Part shown: one piece after another, positions 53,523 to 62,619 of the stretch | Numbering within the stretch: the first letter of the stretch is position 1 | How the letters are laid out: each line of letters begins with the position of its first letter | From: JABGQS01 sp963666505 | GTDB taxonomy: Bacteria; Bacillota; Clostridia; Christensenellales; SZUA-584 | Reading direction: 5' to 3' | DNA: 64,000 nt | NCBI GenBank assembly: GCA_963666505.2 | Contig: CAXXXL010000001.1 | Coordinates: 434,001-498,000, forward strand | Position numbers and translations under genes: made by a program | Notes under the pieces: model-generated | Databases searched by the model: none | What the model saw: only the letters and a program-made list of their open reading frames with translations | What the model was told of the DNA's origin: nothing

Positions 53523-54323
53523 TTGAGCAAAGATAGCTTTTATAAAAAATTAACAGCGCTTGCTGTTCCTATAATCCTGCAATCATTGATAGCTTCGTCA
53601 CTGAACCTCGTTGATAATCTGATGATAGGCCAGCTTGGAGAAGTCAGCATTGCTGCCGTCGGCCTTGCCAACCAGGTTTATTTTCTTGCGGTGCTTTTCA
53701 TATTCGGTGTTTGCGGAGGAGCTTCGATTTTCTTTTCGCAGTACTGGGGCAAAAAGGATCTTGACAATATACACAAGACGCTGGGCGTGTCACTTTCAAT
53801 GACGCTTGTCATCAGTGCGTTTTTTACGGCTGCTGCTGTTATATTCCCAAGGTTCGTAATATCGATATATTCGCAGGACCCGGCAGTAATCGCTGAAGGG
53901 GCAAGGTATATTTCCCTTGCTGCGCTATCGTATATTCCGTACGCAATATCTTCGGTGTTCTATGCAGTGTTCAGAAGCATGAACAAAACGAAGATACCGC
54001 TGTTTGTCAGCGCAGTCGCACTGGCGGTAAACACTATACTTAATTATATGCTGATTTTAGGCAACTTCGGGATGCCAGCGCTGGGCGTGAGAGGCGCTGC
54101 CATAGCTACGGTGACTGCGAGGGTGCTCGAATCAGCAATAATAGTCGGAGTGGCGTATTTAGGTAAGAACAACATTGGCGCACGTTTGAAGGAGCTATTC
54201 GGTTTCTCTTTACGCTTTTTTCAAAAAGATGATGCGCAAGATGGCGCTTGTTATAATAAACGACGGGGTATGGGGGCTTGGTACAACAGGATATTCCATC
54301 ATCTATGCCAGGATGGGTACTGA
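53523..54323 (+). CDS. MATE family efflux transporter, N-terminal part (frameshifted)
   Basis: Na+/H+-coupled drug or metabolite exporter. The first ~230 residues are a normal MATE half (VPIILQSLIASSLNLVDNLM, GVCGGASIFFSQYWG, GVRGAAIATVTARVLE). At 54216-54221 a run of six T throws the frame; with five T the sequence reads FFKKMMRKMA into the next ORF, giving one 445-residue protein, the family's usual length. The start is the TTG at 53523 with AAGGAT upstream. A single homopolymer change points to a sequencing error, phase variation or recent loss; sequence alone cannot tell. Confidence 0.85.
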   Translation: MSKDSFYKKLTALAVPIILQSLIASSLNLVDNLMIGQLGEVSIAAVGLANQVYFLAVLFIFGVCGGASIFFSQYWGKKDLDNIHKTLGVSLSMTLVISAFFTAAAVIFPRFVISIYSQDPAVIAEGARYISLAALSYIPYAISSVFYAVFRSMNKTKIPLFVSAVALAVNTILNYMLILGNFGMPALGVRGAAIATVTARVLESAIIVGVAYLGKNNIGARLKELFGFSLRFFQKDDAQDGACYNKRRGMGAWYNRIFHHLCQDGY

Positions 54324-54861
54324 TATAATAGCCTCGATGAATATCGTTAACACGCTGTTCAACCTTCTGTTCATATTTGCTATGGGCATCGGAAGCGGGC
54401 TTTCAATAATGGTTGGTAACAGCCTGGGAGCGGACAAGTTTAAGCAGGCAAAACGGTATGCGCACAAAGGCATAATCGCAGCGGTCATCTGCGGCATATT
54501 CGTTGCTGGGGTTATGTTTATATTCAGAGACAGCATATTGTCGCTGTATAAGGTTGACGAAAGCGTTGTGCAGAATACAAAGGATGTAACCAACATGCTT
54601 ATGCTTCTGCTGCCTGTGATATGCCTTGAGTTCACGCTGTTCATCGGGGTGCTGCGTTCGGGCGGAGACACTGTTTTTTGTGCAGCTATCGACATTGGGA
54701 CGCTGTTTCTTGTAGGCCTGCCGCTTGCTTTCGTGGGCGCTTTTGTGCTAGACTGGCCGTTGCCGTTGGTCTACCTGCTTGCACGCTCGGAGACGATTGT
54801 AAGAACGGTGGTCAGCTACATAAGGTATAAGACAAATATCTGGGTAAAAAATGTGACTTAA
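54229..54861 (+). CDS. MATE family efflux transporter, C-terminal part
   Basis: This continues the frameshifted MATE gene: DGVWGLGTTGYSIIYARMGT, then FAMGIGSGLSIMVGNSLGAD and VLRSGGDTVF, the second six-helix bundle. The ATG at 54229 is internal to the intact reading and has no good ribosome binding site, so separate translation is unlikely. Confidence 0.85.
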   Translation: MMRKMALVIINDGVWGLGTTGYSIIYARMGTDIIASMNIVNTLFNLLFIFAMGIGSGLSIMVGNSLGADKFKQAKRYAHKGIIAAVICGIFVAGVMFIFRDSILSLYKVDESVVQNTKDVTNMLMLLLPVICLEFTLFIGVLRSGGDTVFCAAIDIGTLFLVGLPLAFVGAFVLDWPLPLVYLLARSETIVRTVVSYIRYKTNIWVKNVT

Positions 54862-54877
54862 GCATCTGGGGGTTTAC

Positions 54878-55465
54878 ATGATAACTTACCATGCATTGCA
54901 TATGGCGCTATACATGGTTTTGAGCATTCCGGTTATAATAATAGCTAGATTGATTTTCCATGCTGTTGCCAAGCACAGGTTAAAACAGCTAAATTGGCTG
55001 CACGAAGCTGGGATTGTTATACTGTTTGCAATTATTGCAGGTGTTGCATCGCAAACGCTTCAGTTTTCATTTATGACAAGCGAAAATGAGCTGAGTGTAA
55101 ATTTTATTCCGTTCAAATGGTTGACAGGCATAACAGAATTGCTTCAGGTCGGTCTGTTCTGGGAAAGTGTAAAGGGGGCTATCGGGAACGTGCTTATGTT
55201 TATTCCTATAGGGTTTCTGCTTCCTCTGGTTTGGAGTAAACAGGAGAAATTCCGGGTTTTGCTTTTAAGTGGTTTTTCGATTTCGCTGACAATAGAGATT
55301 ATACAGCTTGCAATTCCTTTTCGGGCAACGGACATTGACGACCTGATACTGAACACCCTTGGAGCAGTTGTTGGCTACCTGGTTTACCTACTGGTAAAGA
55401 AACTGACCGGAAATAGAACTGATAAGTTCAAGCTGCTCGTTAAGGACGCAGAAAACCCGCAGTAA
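54878..55465 (+). CDS. VanZ-like membrane protein
   Basis: A 195-residue protein with about five hydrophobic helices and the VanZ-family end pattern: GNVLMFIPIGFLLPLVW, then LSIEIIQL-like helix and RATDIDDLILNTLGAVVGY. VanZ contributes to teicoplanin resistance in one context; most homologues are uncharacterised. RBS is CTGGGGG 6 nt before ATG. The stop codon lies inside the loop of the terminator that follows. Confidence 0.85.
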   Translation: MITYHALHMALYMVLSIPVIIIARLIFHAVAKHRLKQLNWLHEAGIVILFAIIAGVASQTLQFSFMTSENELSVNFIPFKWLTGITELLQVGLFWESVKGAIGNVLMFIPIGFLLPLVWSKQEKFRVLLLSGFSISLTIEIIQLAIPFRATDIDDLILNTLGAVVGYLVYLLVKKLTGNRTDKFKLLVKDAENPQ

Positions 55466-55481
55466 AAAAGCTGCGGGTTTT
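55452..55481. terminator. Bidirectional terminator between vanZ-like and argH
   Basis: AAAACCCGCAG/CTGCGGGTTTT, 11-bp perfect stem with an 8-nt loop; A and T runs on both sides. Confidence 0.9.
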
Positions 55482-55498
55482 ATAAAATCAAGAAAGTA

Positions 55499-56878
55499 TT
55501 ATTGTATAAAATCTTTGATCTTTTCGATATGCTGTTTTACGCTTTCGGGGCCGGGACCGCCGTAAACGCTGCGGTTCCCTACACATGCACGCAGAGAAAG
55601 CGCTTCGTAAACATCATCTTCAAATACATCGCTTATATTTTTCATTTCTTCCAGTGAAAGAGCGTCTATGCTCTTGCCGTTCTGTTCGCAGTAGAGCACG
55701 AGTTTGCCTACTGCTTCGTGTGCGTCTCGGAAAGGCATGCCTTTCTTCGTCAGGTAGTCGGCAGCATCGGTGGCGTTAGTAAAGCCAAGGCCGGCGCTGG
55801 CAAGCATCTTTTCTTTGTTCCACTGCGCAGTTTCTATCATGCCGGTGAATACAGGCAGGCACGCACAAAGCGTGTCGTAGGCGTCGAAGAGAGCTTCTTT
55901 GTCTTCCTGCATGTCTTTGTTGTAGGCAAGAGGCAGCCCTTTCATCACCGTGAGCAGCGTCATGAGGTCTCCGTATACACGGCCTGTCTTGCCGCGGATT
56001 AGCTCTGCCATGTCTGGGTTTTTCTTCTGAGGCATGATGCTTGAGCCTGTTGAATAGCTGTCTGACAGTTTTATCATCGAAAACTCTCCGGTAGACCAGA
56101 GGATTATTTCTTCGCAGAACCTTGAAAGGTGCATTGCGCAGACGCTGCAGGCGTATATGAAGTCGAGCATATAGTCTCTGTCGCTTACTGCATCCATGCT
56201 GTTGCTTGTTATGTCGCCAAAGCCAAGCTCTTCTGCGACCATCTCTCTGTCGATGGGGTAGGTAGTAGAGCAAAGCGCACCCGAGCCAAGCGGCATAACG
56301 TCTGCGCTGATATAGCTTGAGTCCAAACGCTTGCAGTCCCTTAGAAACATTTCGCAGTATGCCATGATGTAGTGAGCAAGCGTTGTCGGCTGGGCTTTCT
56401 GGAGGTGCGTATATGCCGGCATTATTGTTTCAAGGTTGTCCTGCGCTATTTCTGTAAGAGTTTCCATAAGTTTTTTGATATGGTCTGAAACGTCTTCGCT
56501 TGCCTGCCTTACGAACATGCGTGTGTCGAGAGCAACCTGGTCGTTGCGGCTGCGGCCTGTGTGAAGCTTTTTGCCCGCTTCGCCAATGTTCTGAGTAAGG
56601 AGCCGCTCTATGTTCATATGGATGTCTTCGTCCTGCGTGTTGAATTCTACATTGCCGTCTTTTATATCGTATAATATGTCTTCTAGGCCTTCGATTATAG
56701 CTTCACTGTCTTCAGCAGAAATTATCCCCGTTTTACCGAGCATGTTGGCATGAGCAATACTGCCGAGTATATCAACTTCATACAGGCGGCTGTCGAACGA
56801 TATTGAAGAGTGGAACCCGGCTGCAAGTTCGTTCGTGGAAGAAGAGAACCTGCCGCCCCAAAGTTTTTTATCCATCAT
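55499..56878 (-). CDS. argH: Argininosuccinate lyase
   Basis: Last step of arginine synthesis: splits argininosuccinate to arginine and fumarate. 459 residues in the fumarase/aspartase superfamily: KLWGGRFSSSTNELA, HTGRSRNDQVALDTR, YTHLQKAQPTTLAHY and the signature GSSIMPQKKNPD with the catalytic Ser loop. Downstream of argG by 35 nt; one operon. Confidence 0.96.
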   Translation of the reverse strand: MMDKKLWGGRFSSSTNELAAGFHSSISFDSRLYEVDILGSIAHANMLGKTGIISAEDSEAIIEGLEDILYDIKDGNVEFNTQDEDIHMNIERLLTQNIGEAGKKLHTGRSRNDQVALDTRMFVRQASEDVSDHIKKLMETLTEIAQDNLETIMPAYTHLQKAQPTTLAHYIMAYCEMFLRDCKRLDSSYISADVMPLGSGALCSTTYPIDREMVAEELGFGDITSNSMDAVSDRDYMLDFIYACSVCAMHLSRFCEEIILWSTGEFSMIKLSDSYSTGSSIMPQKKNPDMAELIRGKTGRVYGDLMTLLTVMKGLPLAYNKDMQEDKEALFDAYDTLCACLPVFTGMIETAQWNKEKMLASAGLGFTNATDAADYLTKKGMPFRDAHEAVGKLVLYCEQNGKSIDALSLEEMKNISDVFEDDVYEALSLRACVGNRSVYGGPGPESVKQHIEKIKDFIQ

Positions 56879-56913
56879 TAGTTTCCTTTTTTTACTGAAG
56901 CGCCGGTGAGGCT

Positions 56914-58122
56914 TCAGCCTTTCCTTTTTTCGTCCAGCATTGCCTTGACCTTGAGCGGCAGTCCGAACAGATTTATGAAACCTTCAGCATCCTTCTGGTT
57001 GTAGATTTCATCTTCACTGAATGTGGCAAGCTCTTCACTGTAGAGCGAGTAGTCGGACTTGATGCCGACTGCGTTGCAGTTGCCTTTATAAAGTTTGAGC
57101 TTTACGGTTCCTGTAACGCTTTGCTGGGTGTTGTCTACAAATGCGCTGAGCGCTTCCCGCAGAGGGGAGAACCACTGACCAAAGTATACTATATCGGCGA
57201 ACTTGAGCGCAACATTCTGCTTATAGTGAGCTGTTTCCCTGTCCAGCGTGATGCTCTCGAGCGCCCTGTGTGCTTCGTATAGGATGGCACCGCCCGGATT
57301 TTCGTATACGCCGCGGGACTTCATGCCAACAAGGCGGTTTTCTACCATGTCGTCAATTCCCACGCCGTTTGCTGCGCCTATCTCGTTGAGCTTTTCTAGA
57401 AGAGCTATTGGTGCAAGCGACTGATCGTCAACTTTTACAGGGATACCTTTTTCGAAGTCTACAGTGACGTAGGTTGGCTCGTCAGGAGCGTCCTCCGGAT
57501 TCTTGCAGATGTCGAGAATATCTTTTGCAGGTTCGTTCCAAGGGTCTTCAAGGTCATAGCCTTCGTGACTTAAGTGCCAGATGTTGCGGTCCATACTGTA
57601 CGGATTCTTCTTTGGACTCGGATAAGGCAGATTGCGTTCCTTTAGATACTCGATAGCGTCTTCACGGGATTTTATATCCCATATACGCCAGGGAGCGATT
57701 ATCTTCATATTGGGCGCAAGCGCTTTTATGGTAAGCTCGAAACGTACCTGGTCGTTGCCTTTGCCTGTAGCGCCGTGACAGATAGCGTCGCAGTTTTCAA
57801 GCTTTGCTATCTCGACCAGCCTTTTTGCAATGAGCGGGCGTGCCGTTGAAGTGCCCAGCAGGTATTTTCCTTCGTATACTGCGCCTGCTTTAAGAGTCGG
57901 GTATATATAATCTGTTATATATTCTTCGACCAAGTCTTCGATATATATTTTGCTGGCGCCGCTGTCTATAGCTTTTTTGTTGAGAGGCGCAAGTTCCTCA
58001 CCCTGTCCGACGTCCGCAGCCATGCATACCACTTCGCAGTCGTAGTTTTCTTTGAGCCAGGGGATGATGACGGATGTGTCGAGCCCTCCCGAATATGCCA
58101 GCAATACTTTCATTTTTTTCAT
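56914..58122 (-). CDS. argG: Argininosuccinate synthase
   Basis: Joins citrulline and aspartate using ATP. 402 residues, with KVLLAYSGGLDTSVIIPWL (PP-loop), CHGATGKGNDQVRFE, YSMDRNIWHLSHEG and a C-terminal tetramerisation helix. The start at 58122 is favoured (MKKMKVLLAY; GGAGG 12 nt upstream); the ATG at 58143 lies before that ribosome binding site. Transcribed with argH from a promoter overlapped by ArgR-type boxes. Confidence 0.96.
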   Translation of the reverse strand: MKKMKVLLAYSGGLDTSVIIPWLKENYDCEVVCMAADVGQGEELAPLNKKAIDSGASKIYIEDLVEEYITDYIYPTLKAGAVYEGKYLLGTSTARPLIAKRLVEIAKLENCDAICHGATGKGNDQVRFELTIKALAPNMKIIAPWRIWDIKSREDAIEYLKERNLPYPSPKKNPYSMDRNIWHLSHEGYDLEDPWNEPAKDILDICKNPEDAPDEPTYVTVDFEKGIPVKVDDQSLAPIALLEKLNEIGAANGVGIDDMVENRLVGMKSRGVYENPGGAILYEAHRALESITLDRETAHYKQNVALKFADIVYFGQWFSPLREALSAFVDNTQQSVTGTVKLKLYKGNCNAVGIKSDYSLYSEELATFSEDEIYNQKDAEGFINLFGLPLKVKAMLDEKRKG

Positions 58123-58146
58123 CTGTTTAGTTAACCTCCGCATTGA

Positions 58147-58184
58147 TATTCATAATTATACACTATAATGAATAAATATGCAAT
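58147..58184 (-). promoter_or_regulatory. argGH promoter overlapped by a pair of ArgR-type boxes
   Basis: Promoter on the minus strand: TTGCAT (58183-58178), 17-nt spacer, TATAAT (58160-58155). Box 1, TGAATAAATATGCA (58169-58182), matches TGAATWWWWATTCA at 13 of 14 positions. Box 2 on the minus strand, TGTATAATTATGAA (58162-58149), differs from TGNATWWWWATNCA at one position. As 18-bp boxes they are 2 bp apart, the usual tandem spacing of an arginine repressor operator. Arginine-dependent repression of argGH by ArgR is inferred. Confidence 0.7.
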
Positions 58185-58285
58185 AGTAAAATCTATGTTT
58201 TCTTTCTTATAAAGTAGTATTTATGAATAAATTGTATACTTTTATATGTAAAATCGTATATTTAGTAAAATAGGACGGATTGGCG

Positions 58286-58317
58286 TTGCATTGGATATAT
58301 ATATATGTTAGTATAAT
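58286..58317 (+). promoter_or_regulatory. Candidate promoter of tig-clpP-clpX
   Basis: TTGCAT (58286-58291), 17 nt, TAGTAT (58309-58314), with a perfect TATAAT at 58312-58317 overlapping it (20-nt spacing). Which -10 is used cannot be told. About 60 nt of leader follow. Confidence 0.5.
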
Positions 58318-58378
58318 ACAGCATTTTGGAAAAACGAAAATGCTATTATTTTGCGTGGGGAATCAGGAGGATTTACAA

Positions 58379-59728
58379 TTGGCTAAAGTAGAGAATGTGG
58401 ACGTAAACAAGGTTAAGGTTACTATAGAAGTTTCAGCTGAGGATTTTGCGGCTGCATTACAAAAAGCTTATCTGAAAAACAAATCTAAATTTGCTGTTCA
58501 GGGCTTTAGAAAAGGCAAAGTTCCAAAGAATGTTGTAGAGAGCTATTACGGCGAGGGAGTTTTCTATGAAGACGCTTTCGAGATAGTGTTTCCGGACAGC
58601 TATAAAGCAGCTGTAGACGAGCTTGAGATAGTTCCGGTTTCAAGACCGGATATAGATATAGAAAAGATAGGCAAACAGGAAGGCCTTGTATACAGCGCTA
58701 CCATCTTTGTGAAGCCGGAAGTTGAACTTGGCGAGTATAAGGGAGTAAAGGCAGAGAAGGAAAAAGCTAAGGTGGACGAAGCTGCTGTAGAAAACGAAGT
58801 GAACAGTGCAGCTGAGCGCAACGCAAGGTGGGTGGACGTAGAGAGAGCTGCAAAAGACAAGGACAAAGTCGTAATTGATTATTCAGGCAGCGTAGACGGC
58901 GCTGTGTTTGAAGGCGGAACTGCGGAAAACCAGACTTTGGAGCTGGGATCGAACACTTTTATCCCAGGGTTTGAAGAACAGGTAATCGGTTTAAATATAG
59001 GTGAGGAAAAGGACATAAAGGTCACATTCCCGGAGCAGTATCAGGCAAAGGAGCTTGCTGGCAAAGAAGCTGTTTTCCATGTCAAGCTGCACGAAGTTAA
59101 AGAGAAGGAACTGCCGGAGATAGACGACGAGTTTGCACAGGATGTCAGCGAGTTTGACACGCTTGAAGAATACAAAGCGGACATCTTGAAGAAGCTGACG
59201 GAAAGCGCAGAAAAGCAGGCCGACCAGCAGACGAAGACCAACGTAATCAAAGCTGTGACAGAGACTGCAAAGATAGACCTGCCGGATATAATGGTTGAGA
59301 ACCAGATTGACAATCAGATACAGCAGATGGAGTATTCTATGATGTATCAGGGTATCAAGCTGGAAGACTATATCAAGATGCTCGGCATCACCATGGAAGC
59401 GCTGCGTGAGGACTATAGGGAAGCTGCAAAGAGCATGGTAATGTCTCAGCTGGTCGTTGAAGCCATACAGAAAGCCGAAGGCATTGAAGCAACTGAAGAG
59501 CAGCTGGAAGAAGAGCTAAAGAAAAGAGCTGAGCAGTATAAAAAGGAGCTCGAAGAGTATAAGAAAGCTGTTTCTGAAGAGGAACTTGAGTATATGAAGG
59601 ACAACATTGCATATGACAACACAGTTAAGTTCCTTGTGGAAAACGCAAACCTGACCGCCGCAAAGAAAAAGGCAAAGCCAAAAGCCAAGGTTGAGCCAAA
59701 AGAGAAGGAAAAAGACAAGGAAGAATAG
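58379..59728 (+). CDS. tig: Trigger factor
   Basis: Ribosome-bound chaperone with peptidyl-prolyl isomerase activity. 449 residues: N-terminal ribosome-binding domain containing FAVQGFRKGKVPKNVVESYY, FKBP-like domain (DKVVIDYSGSVDGAVFEGGT), and a long helical C-terminal arm ending in a Lys-rich tail (KKKAKPKAKVEPKEKEKDKEE is the last stretch). The start is TTG at 58379 behind AGGAGG; the in-frame ATG at 58280 adds 33 unrelated residues. First gene of tig-clpP-clpX. Confidence 0.95.
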   Translation: MAKVENVDVNKVKVTIEVSAEDFAAALQKAYLKNKSKFAVQGFRKGKVPKNVVESYYGEGVFYEDAFEIVFPDSYKAAVDELEIVPVSRPDIDIEKIGKQEGLVYSATIFVKPEVELGEYKGVKAEKEKAKVDEAAVENEVNSAAERNARWVDVERAAKDKDKVVIDYSGSVDGAVFEGGTAENQTLELGSNTFIPGFEEQVIGLNIGEEKDIKVTFPEQYQAKELAGKEAVFHVKLHEVKEKELPEIDDEFAQDVSEFDTLEEYKADILKKLTESAEKQADQQTKTNVIKAVTETAKIDLPDIMVENQIDNQIQQMEYSMMYQGIKLEDYIKMLGITMEALREDYREAAKSMVMSQLVVEAIQKAEGIEATEEQLEEELKKRAEQYKKELEEYKKAVSEEELEYMKDNIAYDNTVKFLVENANLTAAKKKAKPKAKVEPKEKEKDKEE

Positions 59729-59760
59729 AATATTATACATATAAGCGGAGGTAGAATAAA

Positions 59761-60348
59761 ATGACACTAATACCTTATGTAATAGAGCAGACAAGCAAAG
59801 GCGAGAGAAGCTATGATATATACTCTAGGCTGCTCAAAGACAGGATAATCTTCATCAGCGGAGAAGTTGAAGACGACATGGCGAACCTTGCCGTGGCACA
59901 GATGATTTTTTTGGAAGCGGAAGACCCGGACAAGGATATATTCCTTTATATAAACAGCCCGGGCGGAAGCGTTACTTCGGGTATGGCGATATATGATACG
60001 ATGCAGTACATCAAGTGCGACGTATCGACGACATGCATTGGCATTGCGGCATCTATGGGAGCGTTCCTGCTGGCTGCCGGCACGAAGGGAAAGCGCAAAG
60101 CTCTTCCAAACGCAGAGGTGATGATACACCAGCCGTCAGGCGGAACAAGAGGACAGGCGACGGATGTGGCAATACATGCGGAGCATATCATCAGCATTAA
60201 GAAGAAGATGAACGAGATATTGGCAAAGAGGACGGGGCAGACAGTCAAGAAAGTTACTGCTGATACTGAAAGAGACAACTTCTTGAGCGCACAGGATGCG
60301 TTGGAATATGGCATAATCGACGAGATCATAATGCCGAAGGGAAAGTAG
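59761..60348 (+). CDS. clpP: ATP-dependent Clp protease proteolytic subunit
   Basis: Serine peptidase forming the 14-mer chamber. 195 residues: LIPYVIEQTSKGERSYDIYS, YINSPGGSVTSGMAIYDTM, CIGIAASMGAFLLAAG (catalytic Ser), VMIHQPSGG (catalytic His) and DTERDNFLSAQDALEYG (catalytic Asp). Thirty-two nt after tig. Confidence 0.97.
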   Translation: MTLIPYVIEQTSKGERSYDIYSRLLKDRIIFISGEVEDDMANLAVAQMIFLEAEDPDKDIFLYINSPGGSVTSGMAIYDTMQYIKCDVSTTCIGIAASMGAFLLAAGTKGKRKALPNAEVMIHQPSGGTRGQATDVAIHAEHIISIKKKMNEILAKRTGQTVKKVTADTERDNFLSAQDALEYGIIDEIIMPKGK

Positions 60349-60365
60349 ATACTAAGGGGTGAAAA

Positions 60366-61643
60366 ATGGCAAACTATACGGATGAACAAAAACAACTTAA
60401 ATGTTCGTTCTGCGGCAAAACACAGGAGCAGGTCAGAAGGCTTGTCGCCGGACCCGGTGTTTATATCTGTACCGAATGTATAGAGCTTTGCAAAGAGATC
60501 ATAGAAGAAGACTATCAGGAGGAAGCTGCGTTTGACGTGGGCGACATCCCAAAGCCTGCCGAAATCTCTGCGGCGCTTGACGATTATGTTATTGGTCAGC
60601 AGATTGCAAAACGCAACCTTGCAGTTGCGGTATATAACCACTATAAGCGTATAAACACCGACGATAAGACAGACGACGTGGAACTGCAGAAGAGCAATAT
60701 CGTAATGATAGGACCGACGGGAAGCGGCAAAACGCTTCTTGCGCAGACGCTGGCAAAGGTGCTGAACGTTCCTTTTGCGATGGCTGACGCTACTTCACTG
60801 ACTGAAGCCGGTTATGTCGGCGAGGACGTGGAGAACATACTGCTAAAGCTCATTCAGGCTGCGGACTATGATATCGAGCGTGCGCAGCGCGGCATAATCT
60901 ATATCGACGAGATCGACAAGATTGCAAGAAAGAGCGACAACCCTTCTATTACTCGTGACGTTTCGGGCGAGGGTGTGCAGCAGGCGCTGCTTAAGATAAT
61001 CGAAGGAACTGTGGCAAGTGTGCCTCCTCAGGGAGGAAGAAAGCATCCGCACCAGGAGTTTCTGCAGATCGATACGACTAATATCCTGTTTATATGCGGC
61101 GGAGCGTTCGGAGGCCTTGACAGCATAATAGAGCGCCGAATCGGCAAGAAGTCTATGGGATTTGGCGTTGATGTTGCTTCTAAGGTGAAGAAGGATTTAA
61201 CTGAGATATATAAGAATATACTCCCGGAAGACCTTCTAAAGTACGGACTCATACCTGAGTTCGTTGGCAGGGTGCCTATAATAGTTACTCTGCACCAGCT
61301 TGACCAGAGTGCGCTTATAAGTATACTCACGCAGCCCAAGAACGCGCTTGTGAAGCAATTCTGCAAGCTGATGGATATGGACGGTGTGCAGCTTGAGTTT
61401 GAAGCGGATGCTCTTGAAGAAATTGCAAGGCTGGCGCTTGACAGGAAGACCGGTGCAAGAGGCCTGCGTGCGATACTTGAAGCTATTATGCTAGATGTAA
61501 TGTATGACATACCCTCGAGGGACGACGTAAAGAAATGCGTCATTACCAAAGACACGGTGATGCATGCAAAGATGCCTATGCTTATATTGGGCGAAAAAGA
61601 GAAAAAAGCGTTGCCGAAGGCTAAAAAAGAGAGCCTGGCATAA
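60366..61643 (+). CDS. clpX: ATP-dependent Clp protease ATP-binding subunit ClpX
   Basis: AAA+ unfoldase partner of ClpP, 425 residues. The N-terminal zinc domain (CSFCGKTQEQVRRL...CTECIELC) precedes Walker A IGPTGSGKTLLAQTLA, Walker B IIYIDEIDKIA and sensor regions (KTGARGLRAI). An IGF-type ClpP-contact loop is not clear by eye (RIGKKSMGFGV occupies that place). Located 17 nt after clpP. Confidence 0.97.
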   Translation: MANYTDEQKQLKCSFCGKTQEQVRRLVAGPGVYICTECIELCKEIIEEDYQEEAAFDVGDIPKPAEISAALDDYVIGQQIAKRNLAVAVYNHYKRINTDDKTDDVELQKSNIVMIGPTGSGKTLLAQTLAKVLNVPFAMADATSLTEAGYVGEDVENILLKLIQAADYDIERAQRGIIYIDEIDKIARKSDNPSITRDVSGEGVQQALLKIIEGTVASVPPQGGRKHPHQEFLQIDTTNILFICGGAFGGLDSIIERRIGKKSMGFGVDVASKVKKDLTEIYKNILPEDLLKYGLIPEFVGRVPIIVTLHQLDQSALISILTQPKNALVKQFCKLMDMDGVQLEFEADALEEIARLALDRKTGARGLRAILEAIMLDVMYDIPSRDDVKKCVITKDTVMHAKMPMLILGEKEKKALPKAKKESLA

Positions 61644-61664
61644 AGGACGATATACTTACAAGCA

Positions 61665-61695
61665 AGGGCAGCTCACAAATGGGCTGCCCTGTTTT
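61665..61695 (+). terminator. Terminator after clpX
   Basis: AGGGCAGC/GCTGCCCT 8-bp stem, 10-nt loop, short T run (GTTTTA). Confidence 0.85.
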
Positions 61696-61793
61696 ATAGG
61701 CTCACATGGAATATTTTAGAACACAGGGGCAGCGAAATAAAGATATTATAGTTTGAACGGCTGATTACTGCTTGGAAGGAAAGGGTTATACTC

Positions 61794-62609
61794 GTGACTA
61801 AGATAATTGATGATTCAGGTTATTTTAACTGCGGCATGCCTTACAACAGATTTGGGCAGGGAGAACGGATACTGGTGATGTTTCAAGGACTTATGTTTGA
61901 GAATAAACCTATCTCGGGTTTTATGGCTAAAAAATTCAATGAGATGTATGGCACGATAACTCAGGACTATACTATATATCTTGTGAACAGGAAACCCGGG
62001 CTGACGGACGGTTATACGATGAAAGACATAGCCGCCGACTATGCCGATATGATCAAGCAGGAGTTTTCAGGACCGGTAGACGTCCTCGGTGTATCTACGG
62101 GCGGCTCTATTGTGCAGCATTTTGCAGCTGATCATTCTGAGCTGGTTCGCAGACTGATAATACATTCAAGCGCTTATAAGCTTTCAGATTCTGCAAGGGA
62201 AGGGCAGAATAAAGTCGCGCAGTTTGCTAAACAGGGAAAATGGAGAGCGGCGTATGCGGCGCTGATGAACGTATCGCTTCCTAAAAGCCCGGCGAGGTAT
62301 TTAATTAAACCACTGTATGCGTTTATTGCCTTATTTGGCAAGTCGTTCTTTGGAAAGCCGGAAGACCCGAGTGACCTTGTTTTAACAATCGAAGCGGAGG
62401 ACAAACACGATTTTCTAGGCAGGCTGTGCGAAATCAAAGCGCCCACGCTGGTGATTGCCGGAGAGAAGGATCCGTTTTATACACCGGAGCTGTTCCGTAA
62501 AACTGCGGAAGGCATACCGGATTCTAAACTTGTCGTATATGAAGGAATGGGACACCCTGCGTCCGGAAAGCAATTCAAAGAAGAAATACGTAAGTTTCTT
62601 GTTGACTGA
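61794..62609 (+). CDS. Alpha/beta hydrolase
   Basis: A 271-residue alpha/beta-hydrolase. The nucleophile elbow VLGVSTGGSIVQHFA gives the Ser near residue 102; the C-terminal part provides an Asp (VIAGEKDPFYTPE) and a His (YEGMGHPASGK), completing a triad. The helical lid (about 130-200) is short. Substrate unknown. The start is the GTG at 61794 with AAGGAAAGG upstream. First of four closely spaced genes. Confidence 0.88.
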   Translation: MTKIIDDSGYFNCGMPYNRFGQGERILVMFQGLMFENKPISGFMAKKFNEMYGTITQDYTIYLVNRKPGLTDGYTMKDIAADYADMIKQEFSGPVDVLGVSTGGSIVQHFAADHSELVRRLIIHSSAYKLSDSAREGQNKVAQFAKQGKWRAAYAALMNVSLPKSPARYLIKPLYAFIALFGKSFFGKPEDPSDLVLTIEAEDKHDFLGRLCEIKAPTLVIAGEKDPFYTPELFRKTAEGIPDSKLVVYEGMGHPASGKQFKEEIRKFLVD

Positions 62610-62619
62610 AGAGGTGGTT

